A stretch of 64,000 bases of DNA, from contig NZ_JBFNXH010000011.1 of NCBI RefSeq assembly GCF_040812395.1, forward strand, positions 124,001-188,000, in the 5' to 3' direction. Below, one piece after another: positions 24,997 to 33,923 of this stretch (the first letter of the stretch is position 1; each line of letters opens with the position of its first letter). The notes beneath the pieces are model-generated. The model worked only from the letters and a program-made list of their open reading frames with translations, was not told the origin of the DNA and searched no databases. Source of the stretch: Paenibacillus_E sp040812395. Its GTDB lineage: Bacteria; Bacillota; Bacilli; Paenibacillales; NBRC-103111. Made by a program: the position numbers and the translations under genes.

Positions 24997-26343
24997 GTGA
25001 ACAAATATATGTCCATTCTTTCCGATATGGAGCAAAAAATCTTGGATGGTAAGTACTGTCCGGGCCAAAAGCTGCCCTCCGTCCGCAGCGCCGCGAAGCT
25101 GTACGCATGCAGCATCAGTACAATCACTCGGGCATACACAGAGCTGGAGAAGCGCCATGCGATTTATTCGATCTCGCAAAGCGGCTTTTACGTCGTCGAA
25201 AAGCACGGAGATTCGCACAGCCGCAAGGAAAGCAAACTGATCGATTTCGCTTCGGCGTCGCCGGATTTGAACGTATTTCCGTATTTGGATTTCCAGCATT
25301 GCTTGAACAAAGCAATCGATACCTACAAATACAACCTGTTCACATATGGCGACCCGCAAGGGCTGGACAAGCTGCGCCACACGCTTGCTTCCCATTTGGC
25401 CAGCGATCAAGTGTTTACCCAAGCGGAGCGGATTGTCGTCACTTCAGGCGCACAGCAGGCGTTGGAAATTTTGGCAAAGATGCCGTTTCCGAGCGGCAAC
25501 TCCGTCATTTTGGTCGAACAGCCGAGCTACGATGTTTATTTGCGTTTTCTTGAAGCTGAGGGTATACCGGTTCGCGGAATCGAGCGCACAGCGGCAGGCA
25601 TTAATTTGCAGGAGTTGGAGGGGGAATTCAAAAGCGGCGGCATCAAGTTTTTTTATACGATGTCGAGATACCACAATCCGCTAGGCACCTCGTACAGTAC
25701 GGAGGAGAGGAAGGCGATCGCCGCTTTGGCCACCAAATACAACGTGTATGTCGTAGAGGACGATTACATGGCTGATTTGGGCGAAGACCGGAGCTTCGAT
25801 CCCATTTACGCTTACAGCCTCACTTCGCATGTCGTTTATTTGAAGAGCTTTTCGAAGATCATTTTTCCCGGGTTGCGATTGGGAGCTGCCGTGCTGCCGG
25901 AACGATTGCTGGAGACGTTTCGCACTTACAAAATGTACCCCGACACCTCGCTTCTATCCCAGGCAGCGCTCGACGTGTATATCAAAAACGGCATGTACGA
26001 GCGGCACAAGCACAAAATATACAGCCAATACGCGGCACGAATTTGCGCGTTGAATGAGACATTGCAGCGGTATAACGATGAAGGATTGATCCAAGCATCA
26101 GGTGTCAGTTCAGGCGTTTATATGCAGTTTAAGCTGCCGCAAACGGTCAACATGGAACGGCTGGTCAAGCGTCTTTTGACAAGAAAAATTAGCGTCGTGC
26201 CCGGGAAAGGATTTTATTTATCCAGTTACCTGAATCGGGAAAAATTTTTGCGGATCAGCATTTCACGCGCGCATCTTGAGCAAATCGATGAAGGGGTTAG
26301 GGCAATCGTCGAGGAAGTGGGTCGGGGAAGCAGGCAAATGTAA
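24997..26343 (+). CDS. MocR-type GntR/aminotransferase regulator
   Basis: 448 residues. An N-terminal GntR winged helix (GQKLPSVRSAAKLYACSIST then ITRAYTELEKR, residues about 23-55) is fused to a fold-type I aminotransferase domain. There are VTSGAQQALEILAKMPFPSG near 147, MSRYHNPLGTSY near 222, VVEDDYMADL near 250, and the PLP-binding Lys in VYLKSFSKIIFPGLRLG near 285. MocR proteins bind PLP as effector and regulate vitamin B6, GABA or other amine pathways. It lies 24 bp after the AraC gene, perhaps on one message, with no obvious metabolic target adjacent. Confidence 0.85.
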   Translation: MNKYMSILSDMEQKILDGKYCPGQKLPSVRSAAKLYACSISTITRAYTELEKRHAIYSISQSGFYVVEKHGDSHSRKESKLIDFASASPDLNVFPYLDFQHCLNKAIDTYKYNLFTYGDPQGLDKLRHTLASHLASDQVFTQAERIVVTSGAQQALEILAKMPFPSGNSVILVEQPSYDVYLRFLEAEGIPVRGIERTAAGINLQELEGEFKSGGIKFFYTMSRYHNPLGTSYSTEERKAIAALATKYNVYVVEDDYMADLGEDRSFDPIYAYSLTSHVVYLKSFSKIIFPGLRLGAAVLPERLLETFRTYKMYPDTSLLSQAALDVYIKNGMYERHKHKIYSQYAARICALNETLQRYNDEGLIQASGVSSGVYMQFKLPQTVNMERLVKRLLTRKISVVPGKGFYLSSYLNREKFLRISISRAHLEQIDEGVRAIVEEVGRGSRQM

Positions 26344-26364
26344 AGTGTAATTTAAGAAAACTAA

Positions 26365-26936
26365 ACCCATACCCATACCCATACCCATACCCACTTCTGT
26401 TCTACTCTGTGCTGCCTTCCACTTCTTTTTTAACTAACCTGTCTTCCAACCGGTATTCCTATCCATGAACACCCCTGTAAAATCCCGGGTACATTTCGCC
26501 TCCGCAAGCTTCGCAAGAGAACGGAGGAGGTACTGCTGGATCGCCTATTCACCATGCACAGCGATATCCACGGAACTACGATGCCTTATTCCACGGCAAC
26601 GTCCCTTTTCTCCCCCTGAAGCGGAACTGTGGTGCGTTAAATGAGCAAAACTGTGCCTGAAACCCAGCATTTCCTGCTCATAAAGTACTGTAGTTCCGCG
26701 AAACGTCCCTACAACCGAAAATACCGCCTCTTAACGCACCTACGTTCCGCTCACCCGTGCAAAAAGACGATCTATCGCAGATCGTGGCGGTACTTCTATA
26801 CTCCAAACTGCTGTGGCACTTCCGGATCTTCTGCGTCCATCCTGCCAAATGCTCGTGCCACACGATACATGCGGAATCCCTCCGCTCCGCGAGCTCGTCA
26901 CACACACATACCTGACGACATATGCTCTCCGTTAGA
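26365..26936. repeat. Dispersed intergenic repeat, copy C
   Basis: The third copy of the family, between convergent genes. It opens with four tandem ACCCAT hexamers (26365-26388). A left segment shared with D follows (TGTGCTGCCTTCCACTTC, TCGCCTCCGCAAGCTTCGCA), then the four units: forward starting at 26572 and 26623, reverse ending at 26697 and 26748, centred on 26660. The first reverse unit has TAC in place of TGC; the other three are exact. The right-hand extension to about 26936 is shared with B and D. This accounts for almost the whole 26344-26971 gap. Confidence 0.85.
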
Positions 26937-26971
26937 ATGGGCATCCCTAACGCTTTAATTCTGCAAAAAAT

Positions 26972-27619
26972 TTAAACATACTTTGTGGACAAATGCGCAG
27001 CAGCGGCTTCTGCTTCGCCATAGGCTTTTTTCAATAGTTCGTCGCGATCCAGAACAGCACTGCCTTGAACTCGAATGAGTTGATAATCTTCAAGCCCCAT
27101 GAAATTAAACATCGATTTAAGGTATTTATGCGAGTACTCAACCTCCGTATACCAATCATTATTGGTGTACACCGCCCCGCTTCCTTGAATTACAAGTACG
27201 CTGCGGCCATCCTTCAGCAGTCCCACCGATCCATTCTCAGTGTATTTGAATGTCTCGCGGGCAATTAAAATGTTGTCCATGTAATCTTTCAGCTTCGATG
27301 GAACATTGAAGTTATGCAGCGGCATCACAATGACATACTTGTTTGCTCGTTTAAATTGCTGCAATACCTCAGACATCCTCTCAGTAACCCGCTTCTCTTC
27401 CTCAACAAGTTGTTCGCCATTCGCCAATTTCCCCAATGCGCTTAACACTGTCTGATCGATCGAAGGAATCTCTTCTCCATAAAGATTGACTTGATCGATG
27501 GTCTCATTGGGATTCAGTTCCTTGTAAACATGCTTAAAGTGATTCAAAACATTCAAGCTCACAGATGATGCAGATTCAACTTTGGGATGGGCATTAATAA
27601 CAAGCATCCGATTTTCCAT
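26972..27619 (-). CDS. azoR: FMN-dependent NADH-azoreductase
   Basis: 215 residues, the usual AzoR length. The flavodoxin-like fold starts MLVINAHPKVESASSVSL (phosphate loop of the FMN site). MPLHNFNVPSKLKDYMDNI near residue 100 is the hallmark FMN-contact segment of this family, and VIQGSGAVYTNND near 145 is the second. AzoR enzymes use NADH to reduce quinones and azo compounds by two electrons. The start has AAAGGAG upstream. The gene diverges from an Rrf2 regulator, N-acetyltransferase and XRE gene, with a perfect palindrome between, which suggests induction by quinone-type or redox stress. Confidence 0.88.
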   Translation of the reverse strand: MENRMLVINAHPKVESASSVSLNVLNHFKHVYKELNPNETIDQVNLYGEEIPSIDQTVLSALGKLANGEQLVEEEKRVTERMSEVLQQFKRANKYVIVMPLHNFNVPSKLKDYMDNILIARETFKYTENGSVGLLKDGRSVLVIQGSGAVYTNNDWYTEVEYSHKYLKSMFNFMGLEDYQLIRVQGSAVLDRDELLKKAYGEAEAAAAHLSTKYV

Positions 27620-27659
27620 GTTTATTCTCTCCTTTTAAAGATCATATATCGCCATCTTA

Positions 27660-27704
27660 TTGACGACAATTATAATCGACGATATATTATATCCATAATA
27701 TATC
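27660..27704 (+). promoter_or_regulatory. Promoter and operator of azoreductase/Rrf2 divergent pair
   Basis: TTGACG (27660-27665), a 17-bp spacer and TATATT (27683-27688) form a plus-strand promoter. A perfect palindrome GATATATTAT-ATCC-ATAATATATC (27681-27704) covers the -10. This is the best candidate operator for the Rrf2 regulator downstream. Confidence 0.65.
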
Positions 27705-27835
27705 CCTTAGCTTTTATCCTGTCAATGCCATTTATGGATCGCAGGCTGCACAGGAAATTACCATGTTTGACAAGAAAAACAAATCTCCCTAAGATGATTA
27801 CTAACAACGTTTTCAACCAGAAAGCAGGTGTTTGC

Positions 27836-28348
27836 GTGCAGTACAGTATTGGTGTTGAATATACGCTACATTGCCTTGTTTATTTAATTGATATCCCACA
27901 TGACGCTACCATTGGCATAAAGGAACTTTCCGCTTTTCAAGGCGTTTCCGAGACCTATCTCTCCAAAATTTTCAGCAAATTAACAAAAGCCGGCATCGTA
28001 AGCTCCGTACCGGGTGTAAAGGGCGGCTATAAACTGGCAAAGTCTCCGGATGATATCTCCTTTTGGGATGTTATCGAAGCCGTTGAGGGGGCTACCCCCA
28101 TCTTTCAATGCAAAAATATTATCGCGAACGGCTACCTCTATCGGGACAAAGAACACGATGCGTGTTCTTCAGGCACTCCTTCCTGCCTGATCAACTCAGT
28201 TATGCTCGAAGCGGAAGACCATATGCGCATTTTCCTGCGCGGCAAAACGCTGACCTGGTTGAATGAAGAGCTGGATACCGCGTTGTCCAAACAAATACGC
28301 AGCGAAACGCGTGCCTTTTTTTCCAAAAGCGGGGTGAAATCTTCCTAA
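27836..28348 (+). CDS. Rrf2 family transcriptional regulator
   Basis: 170 residues from a GTG at 27836 (AGGTG upstream); longer in-frame starts run through the promoter and operator. The winged helix reads YTLHCLVYLIDIPHDATIGI, ELSAFQGVSETYLSKIFSKL and GIVSSVPGVKGGYKLAKSPD. Three cysteines follow in the C-terminal half (FQCKN, DACSS, PSCLI), spaced in a way that could bind an iron-sulfur cluster as in IscR/NsrR or act as thiol switches. Its stop overlaps the start of the N-acetyltransferase (TAATG), so the two are co-translated. Redox sensing that controls azoreductase and acetyltransferase is inferred. Confidence 0.85.
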   Translation: MQYSIGVEYTLHCLVYLIDIPHDATIGIKELSAFQGVSETYLSKIFSKLTKAGIVSSVPGVKGGYKLAKSPDDISFWDVIEAVEGATPIFQCKNIIANGYLYRDKEHDACSSGTPSCLINSVMLEAEDHMRIFLRGKTLTWLNEELDTALSKQIRSETRAFFSKSGVKSS

Positions 28349-29133
28349 TGAGTGATTTGAATAGATTATTTCGTAAACGACTCGGCATGCCGGAAAACGA
28401 AAAACTAACCTTCGAGGATTTAGATAGCTTGCTTGAAAAAACAGCAACGACCTTCCCTTTCGAAAACTTAAACATCATTTCAAATCGAACAAGCACGATA
28501 ACCAAAGAACATTTGGTTGACAAAATTCTTTTAAACGGCGAAGGCGGCCTATGCTATCAATTGAATCCGCTGCTTTACCTTTTCTTGATCGAAAACGGGT
28601 TTCATGCGCGGTTAATACGCGGAGATGTCTACAATCATGATACGAACGGCTGGTCGAATCTCGGGAGAACCCATGTTACGATTCTTTTGCAGCACGAAGG
28701 GCACACGTACTTGGTCGATACAGGATTTGGAGGAAACCTGCCGCTAAAACCTGTACCGCTAAATGGAGAAACGACCTCGTCGTACAACGGGGAATTTCGA
28801 ATCAGAGCAACAGACATTGAGCATGGGGACTATATCCTTGAAATGAAACTCTCCTACAAAGATACAGATTGGAAACTAGGCTATGTGTTTGATACAAGGC
28901 GGCCTTTGGAAGATTTATCTGAAGCAAACGAAGTCCAGCAACTCGTCTCCCAGCACAAAGATTCACGATTTAATAAAACTCCGCTGATAACGAGGCTGAA
29001 TAAGGATGGCAATATCACATTAACTGATACATCCTTCACTCAATGGATTCATGGCGAGTCAAAAAAGGAACAGATTGATCGCGCTACGTTCAAAGAGCTG
29101 GCCAAACAGCATTTTGGATTTCAGGATTTATGA
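28348..29133 (+). CDS. nat: Arylamine N-acetyltransferase
   Basis: 261 residues, normal for bacterial NAT. The catalytic triad is visible: Cys in GEGGLCYQLNPLL near residue 69, His in RTHVTILL near 108, and Asp in LVDTGFGGN near 124. These enzymes transfer acetyl from acetyl-CoA to aromatic amines and hydrazines. The start codon overlaps the Rrf2 stop. Azoreductase makes aromatic amines from azo compounds and NAT acetylates them, so the gene pair forms a chemically sensible two-step detoxification under one regulator; the link is inferred from position. Confidence 0.9.
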   Translation: MSDLNRLFRKRLGMPENEKLTFEDLDSLLEKTATTFPFENLNIISNRTSTITKEHLVDKILLNGEGGLCYQLNPLLYLFLIENGFHARLIRGDVYNHDTNGWSNLGRTHVTILLQHEGHTYLVDTGFGGNLPLKPVPLNGETTSSYNGEFRIRATDIEHGDYILEMKLSYKDTDWKLGYVFDTRRPLEDLSEANEVQQLVSQHKDSRFNKTPLITRLNKDGNITLTDTSFTQWIHGESKKEQIDRATFKELAKQHFGFQDL

Positions 29134-29154
29134 GAGGAAACGGGGGATATTCCC

Positions 29155-29988
29155 ATGTCTTTGGAAAAACAAAAAGCACAACTGTTGGGGGAATTCCTGA
29201 AATCTCGCCGAGAGAAATTGAGCCCTTCTGAAGCAGGGCTTCCGTTTGGTTACGGAAAAAGAAGAACTCCCGGCCTTAGACGGGAGGAAGTGGCGCAACT
29301 CGCCCATGTCAGCACCACATGGTATACGTGGCTGGAGCAAGGGAGGGCCGTGACGCCATCAAGGCAAGTATTGGACAGTATAGCCAGGGCGCTTCGGTTA
29401 AGTGAGAACGAACACCAGCATGTGCTCCACCTGGCTAACATGGATGTGCCAAGTGCTCCTTCTTCCGCCCAGATCATGTCGCCGGATATTGAAAAAATAG
29501 TCCACCAGATTCAATATCCAGCTTTTATTGCAACGGATCGTACAGAGGTTCTAAGTTGGAATGCGTCGGCATGCCAAGTTATTTGCGATTTTCCTTCTTT
29601 GGCTCCTGAAGACCGGTCCATGGCTTGGCTTGTTTTCACCCATGAGGCGCTGCGCAAATCTATCTTGGATTGGGAGGCATATGCCCAATATACAGCTGCT
29701 GTGCTTCGCGGACGCTATGAAAAGAGTCTGAACGATTTGACGTTTCGCAGGCTAATCGATCGATTAATCGGCGCAAGCCCCGAGTTTCGGGAGCTTTGGT
29801 CTACCCATGACATTACGGAGAAGACGATAAAGACGCTTTGCTTCAACCACCCACAAGCGGGATTGCTGAACTTTACCGTTAATTCTTTTTCACAAATTAA
29901 CGGCAACACCAACGCGCATTGCTGCGTGTATATCCCGGTTGAGGGAACAGGCACCAGTGAAAAATTACAATCTCTGATCCAGCACTAA
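29155..29988 (+). CDS. XRE family regulator with MmyB-like C-terminal domain
   Basis: 277 residues. N-terminal helix-turn-helix: FGYGKRRTPGLRREEVAQLA and VSTTWYTWLEQGRAVTPSRQ then VLDSIARALRLSENE, residues about 30-85. The C-terminal half (YPAFIATDRTEVLSWNASAC near 120, MAWLVFTHEALRKSILDWE near 155) is the ligand-binding MmyB-like domain common in Actinobacteria and Bacilli, which resembles a PAS fold and can bind small hydrophobic ligands. It starts 21 bp after the NAT gene with GGGGGAT upstream. Its stop converges on the quinone oxidoreductase gene. Confidence 0.88.
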   Translation: MSLEKQKAQLLGEFLKSRREKLSPSEAGLPFGYGKRRTPGLRREEVAQLAHVSTTWYTWLEQGRAVTPSRQVLDSIARALRLSENEHQHVLHLANMDVPSAPSSAQIMSPDIEKIVHQIQYPAFIATDRTEVLSWNASACQVICDFPSLAPEDRSMAWLVFTHEALRKSILDWEAYAQYTAAVLRGRYEKSLNDLTFRRLIDRLIGASPEFRELWSTHDITEKTIKTLCFNHPQAGLLNFTVNSFSQINGNTNAHCCVYIPVEGTGTSEKLQSLIQH

Positions 29989-30006
29989 ACGAGGGCAATC
30001 CTCTTT

Positions 30007-31002
30007 TCACTGCCTTACTTTCAGCACCAGCTTGCCTGTTGTTATTCGCTCTTCAATCCGGCGGTGAGCCTCCCCCGCCTCCTGCAATTCCAAAATATCC
30101 GTTACATCGACCCGGATGTCTCCTCGTACCACAAGGGACAACGCCTTGCGCGCAGCTTCCGAAATGAGATCTGGGGCGTAAACGCTCATTTGTTGTAAAT
30201 TAAAACCAAGCACGGCTTTGCTCGTAAACCACAACTCGTTAATGGATTGTTGGACGTCTTCGGCGTCACTGGCATTCCCCATAGCTACTAATCGGCCAAA
30301 GGGCTTGAGTACCTGAAGTGCTGTCTTCCGCATGCTGCCGCCAACCGGATCAACAACGATGTCGACCCCCTGGCCTCTGGTAAGCTCCATGACCGATTGC
30401 TCATGGCCGTCCCTGAGGAAAACAGCGTCGTATCCAAGACTCTTGGCATATTCGATTTTATCTTTGCTGCAAACGGTTCCCATCACACAACCTGCCCCGA
30501 GTTTTCGGGCTATTTGCCCCAAGGCGCTTCCGACCCCTCCGGCGGCTGCATGCACGAGCACTGTTTCTCCTTGCCGCATGCGGGACACCTCGGAAACGAT
30601 CAAGTATGCCGTTGTTACGTTCGACGGGAATGCAGCGGCAGCAGCAAGATCCAAGGCTGACTCTTTTACTTCGTCAAGCGGAAAGACGAACTGCGATGGG
30701 ACTTTGACGACCTCCGCATACCCGCCTCCTTCTCCAATGGATAAGGCCGCAACGAGCTGCCCTACACGGAAACCAGTGACCCGCTCACCTAATGCCCGAA
30801 TGGTCCCGGATACCTCGATGCCTGGAACAAACGGCAGGGGCAGATTAGAAACAACCCCTTTTCGAAAAAGAACCTCGGCGTAATTGACCCCGGCGTAAGC
30901 AACATCGATTGTGATCTCATACGGACCTGGATCAGGGATGGCAACATCCTTTAAAGCAAGAACTTGAAAATCTCCAAATTGAGGAATAACAACTGCACGC
31001 AT
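30007..31002 (-). CDS. Medium-chain NADPH:quinone oxidoreductase family protein
   Basis: 331 residues. A GroES-like N-terminal domain (GVNYAEVLFRKG near residue 38, PFVPGIEVSGTIRALGERV near 58) is followed by a Rossmann domain with VLVHAAAGGVGSALGQIARK near 143, the A-A-G-G-V-G cofactor loop of zeta-crystallin-type enzymes. No zinc-binding cysteines are seen, consistent with the zinc-free QOR branch. These enzymes reduce quinones or enones with NADPH. AAGGAGG precedes the ATG. Position beside azoreductase, NAT and two regulators adds to a redox/xenobiotic theme. Confidence 0.88.
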   Translation of the reverse strand: MRAVVIPQFGDFQVLALKDVAIPDPGPYEITIDVAYAGVNYAEVLFRKGVVSNLPLPFVPGIEVSGTIRALGERVTGFRVGQLVAALSIGEGGGYAEVVKVPSQFVFPLDEVKESALDLAAAAAFPSNVTTAYLIVSEVSRMRQGETVLVHAAAGGVGSALGQIARKLGAGCVMGTVCSKDKIEYAKSLGYDAVFLRDGHEQSVMELTRGQGVDIVVDPVGGSMRKTALQVLKPFGRLVAMGNASDAEDVQQSINELWFTSKAVLGFNLQQMSVYAPDLISEAARKALSLVVRGDIRVDVTDILELQEAGEAHRRIEERITTGKLVLKVRQ

Positions 31003-31171
31003 AGTAGCGCCTCCTTTTTCTTATAAAGCCTTATATGGTCTTCATTATGCAGAATTTAAAGGTAGGCAGCCAGTGAGTGATTATACGGGTATTGGAACTA
31101 ACAGGATGCTTGATTCCAGGTATATCTACTATGCTATAATGCAAAGAATCAGCCTATGGAGGTTCTAAATT

Positions 31172-31345
31172 ATGAAAATATATGTCATTCTGTCGTTCAA
31201 CGAGGACGGTATGGAAAATGTGTTTGTAGGCACGGATGAGGAAAAAGCGCTCTCGCTGAATCCCTCCGATTTTGAAAATTGCGATGCGCTTTTCGTAGAA
31301 ATTTGGGAAGACGGAGAAAAAACAGACGATTACCGCCTGGTCTAA
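31172..31345 (+). CDS. Small conserved-looking acidic protein, 57 aa
   Basis: ATG at 31172 with TGGAGG nine bases upstream and stop at 31345. The product begins MKIYVILSFNEDGMENVFVG, is strongly acidic (many Asp/Glu) and ends DDYRLV. It has codon use like its neighbours and is followed within 10 bp by a strong terminator, which supports a genuine gene. I do not recognise a family. No membrane segment or cysteine-rich motif is present, apart from one Cys (ENCDALF). Confidence 0.65.
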   Translation: MKIYVILSFNEDGMENVFVGTDEEKALSLNPSDFENCDALFVEIWEDGEKTDDYRLV

Positions 31346-31353
31346 TTGGACGA

Positions 31354-31403
31354 AAACAAAAAGAAGCAAGAACCCTTCATGAGCGGGCTTTTGCTTCTTT
31401 TTT
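31354..31403. terminator. Bidirectional intrinsic terminator
   Basis: AAGAAGCAAGAACCC, a short loop and GGGCTTTTGCTTCTT are flanked by A-rich sequence on the left and T6 on the right. It serves the small plus-strand gene and the convergent GNAT gene. Confidence 0.8.
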
Positions 31404-31431
31404 CGTTGGTTTTCTTATTCTTGCGCTGCAC

Positions 31432-31938
31432 CTATTCATCTAACCGCTTGGCATAACAGTGCCTCGGAAGGCCGCCATACATAGGACGAGTAAATTGATG
31501 TTCCAAGCCTGCGGCTTCTAAGTTCCGCCTGCTGACATGATTATCGGGATGAACGGTGGCGTACAGATATAAGCAGCCGCTCGCCCGGGCGCGCTCTTCC
31601 CGGAGTTCATGGAAACGGCGCTGCAAGCCTCGCCCGCGTACGGATTCATGCACCACTGTAGCGTCAAGCACCGCGACCCGATTCAGTTCATCGTCCGGCA
31701 CCCCGAACTCCCTGCCGAGATTGCCCGCTTTGAGGCCTGGGAACGCCAGTACGGTATAAGCGACCATCCTCCCATCCAGAAAAGCACCATATATTTCGCC
31801 TTCGTTCTCTACATGAGCATGCAGGTACTCTACATCGTCCATTGCGAATATCGCTCCTGAGGAAAGACGCGACACAACGTCCATCATCAGGTTATAGGCC
31901 TCATAAACCTCTTCGTTTCCGATCCGGCGAATCTCCAC
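31432..31938 (-). CDS. GNAT family N-acetyltransferase
   Basis: 168 residues from a GTG at 31938 with AGGAGG eight bases upstream. The acetyl-CoA pyrophosphate loop is HESVRGRGLQRRFHELREER near residue 98 (R-G-x-G-L/x-G/x form). The beta-bulge strand ATVVHE precedes it and the C-terminal ATVHPDNHVSRRNLEAAGLE near 125 is the typical final motif. The substrate is unknown. It starts 17 bp after the stop of the MFS gene, so it is the last gene of a Crp/Fnr-MFS-GNAT operon. Confidence 0.88.
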   Translation of the reverse strand: MEIRRIGNEEVYEAYNLMMDVVSRLSSGAIFAMDDVEYLHAHVENEGEIYGAFLDGRMVAYTVLAFPGLKAGNLGREFGVPDDELNRVAVLDATVVHESVRGRGLQRRFHELREERARASGCLYLYATVHPDNHVSRRNLEAAGLEHQFTRPMYGGLPRHCYAKRLDE

Positions 31939-31954
31939 CTCGACAACCTCCTAC

Positions 31955-33118
31955 CTATGATGCTTCCGTTATTTCAATCTCTTTCTTCCCATAAATGCGA
32001 TGAAGGACGAAGCTGAGCAGCAAGCCTACAAAGGACATGCATGAAATCAGGACATATAAGGTGCTGGCGCCTAAAGCTTCATAAACCCATCCGCCTAGGT
32101 AGGAAGCCACAATGCCCGAAACACCAAAGAAAAGCAAGGCAAGCACCGTCTGGCCTGTAGCTTTCCACTCCTCAGGGACGATTCGGTACAGGTACTGAAT
32201 GGCCGCCGAATAAAAAATCGGAAATGTAAAGATTTGCAGCAGTTGTATATACGTCAGCCAATGAGGATCCGTAATCCAGGCCGAGAGAAGGAAGCGGATC
32301 ACATAAAAAATGCTGGCAAACGCGATGATAATCATCTCTTTGCCCTTGCGCAGCCACCAGAAGCTCAAAGCGAATACGAGGATCTCGCTTCCCGCTGCAA
32401 GAAACCAAGCTTGACCTACCAGATCGGCCGTTCCGCCCAATTTCCGAATATATACGCCAAGATACGTATCGTTAATGCGCTGAGGCACGGCAGAAACAAA
32501 TATCAGAATCAAAAACCAGACCGTTTCGCGATGTCCCAGAAAGTCCCGCAAGCTTCTCAGCGTAACTGGCTTCCCGGTTACTGGCGCATCCGGCAAACCG
32601 AGACAAACCAGCATGCTGATCACTCCAATGCCCGCGAACATAAGCGCCAAGCTATGAACACCGAAATAAAGCATGGCATAACCGACAGCAAGCGACGTCA
32701 CCGCATACCCGAATGCGCCGAATGTGCGAATCGAGCCGTAGCTCACCCCACTGGCCTCAGCCGTTTGGAAATTAAGGCTTTCCGTTAACGGATCCAGAGG
32801 CATCAGGAAGGAATACAAGAGCATGGCAAAGAGAAGAAGAACAATAAAACTGCCTGAAGCATACAAAAAGTACCCCGTTACGGAGGAACAGGCCAACAGG
32901 AGCAGCATGATCTTTTTAATCGTTTTCGTACGGTCGCTAATCATGCCCCACATAGGTTGGGCGAAGATCGTAATAATGCCTCCCGTTCCAATAATGAGTC
33001 CGATCTTCGTCGCAGGAAGTCCCTGCGCATCCAAGTAAACCGGCAGAAAAGAGACGAACATCGCCAAGAGCGCAAAATACAAAAAGTTATACGTTCGCAG
33101 TAATTGAGTTGACTTCAT
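31955..33118 (-). CDS. MFS transporter, LacY/nucleoside-symporter-like
   Basis: 387 residues, 12 transmembrane segments. N-terminus: LLRTYNFLYFALLAMFVSFL then PVYLDAQGLPATKIGLIIGT; the motif A-like loop is QPMWGMISDRTKTIKKI. This belongs to the MFS_1-like/3-phenylpropionate (HcaT)-LacY group, which imports small organic substrates with protons. The substrate is undefined. It lies 29 bp downstream of the Crp/Fnr-type regulator, which probably controls it, and upstream of a GNAT gene. Confidence 0.82.
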   Translation of the reverse strand: MKSTQLLRTYNFLYFALLAMFVSFLPVYLDAQGLPATKIGLIIGTGGIITIFAQPMWGMISDRTKTIKKIMLLLLACSSVTGYFLYASGSFIVLLLFAMLLYSFLMPLDPLTESLNFQTAEASGVSYGSIRTFGAFGYAVTSLAVGYAMLYFGVHSLALMFAGIGVISMLVCLGLPDAPVTGKPVTLRSLRDFLGHRETVWFLILIFVSAVPQRINDTYLGVYIRKLGGTADLVGQAWFLAAGSEILVFALSFWWLRKGKEMIIIAFASIFYVIRFLLSAWITDPHWLTYIQLLQIFTFPIFYSAAIQYLYRIVPEEWKATGQTVLALLFFGVSGIVASYLGGWVYEALGASTLYVLISCMSFVGLLLSFVLHRIYGKKEIEITEAS

Positions 33119-33146
33119 GAATGACCTTTACCTTTCAATGATCCGT

Positions 33147-33845
33147 CTAGTTGTACAAATGATTGCCCGCCAGTTCTCGTAATCTTGCCTCATTCAGCAC
33201 AAGAAGCCGGCCTTTCTTCCTGACCAACACACCTTCTTGAATCAGGCGATTGATCACGCGATTCAAGTGCCGGTAGCTGGTTCCGAGCATTTCCGCTGTT
33301 TCCGTCAATGTAGACGTGCGTATTTCCTCCGCCTGCTCGCTGCTGTTTTCCTGCGAAAACAGTGAAAGCAAATAGCTGGCGAACCGGTTCTCCACCGGAT
33401 ATAGCAAATTCATCGCCGATGCATTGCCAAGTGTATACAACTTATGGCTCAAATTCTGAATCATAAACCAGAGAAACGCCGGGTTGTTCGCTTCCTTCTC
33501 CATAATCAGCTCCCTGCTTATGACAAGAACCGAACATTCGCCTACAGCTTCTACGTTGTTTTTGACCGGATACTGCGCCGTCCATTCGACGTCCCCAATT
33601 AAGGATGGCGGTCTGGAGAAGCGGAGCAGCATCGTTTTGCCATTTGGGAGCAGCGTATGAATTTTCAGTTTGCCGGATACGAGCACATACAAGCCGTCCA
33701 GCATTTCCCCCATCAAACAGACCATTTCTCTATCGGCATAGACGCGAAGCTCCATCGCTTCCACGACCTGCGGTCCAAATTTATCACCCAAATGGTTCCT
33801 TCGCACAAACGTCTGAATCGCCTCAGCATCGTTAATTTTTTGCAA
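33147..33845 (-). CDS. Crp/Fnr family regulator (YeiL-like)
   Basis: 232 residues from a TTG at 33845 with GGAGGG six bases upstream. The N-terminal cyclic-nucleotide-binding fold includes YADREMVCLMGEMLDGLYVL and VSGKLKIHTLLPNGKTMLLR (residues about 36-75); the C-terminal winged helix includes RTSTLTETAEMLGTSYRHLN and RVINRLIQEGVLVRKKGRL. The arrangement resembles YeiL and other Crp-family activators without a canonical cAMP site. A perfect 14-bp palindrome at 33924-33937 upstream is a candidate site for it. It heads the operon with MFS and GNAT. Confidence 0.85.
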   Translation of the reverse strand: MQKINDAEAIQTFVRRNHLGDKFGPQVVEAMELRVYADREMVCLMGEMLDGLYVLVSGKLKIHTLLPNGKTMLLRFSRPPSLIGDVEWTAQYPVKNNVEAVGECSVLVISRELIMEKEANNPAFLWFMIQNLSHKLYTLGNASAMNLLYPVENRFASYLLSLFSQENSSEQAEEIRTSTLTETAEMLGTSYRHLNRVINRLIQEGVLVRKKGRLLVLNEARLRELAGNHLYN

Positions 33846-33923
33846 GATAAGCCCTCCGCTTCAGCAATTTCCGGCAGGAAACTGCCCTTCAAACAGTCTA
33901 AGGAATAACTGCCTTTAACAAAT

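Noticed and set aside
26365..26388. ACCCAT hexamers as a telomere-like or phase-variation repeat.
   Set aside because: Only four units, not in a promoter or coding frame, and located at the edge of repeat copy C, where copies A and D have a single related ACCCATAC. Simple slippage is enough.
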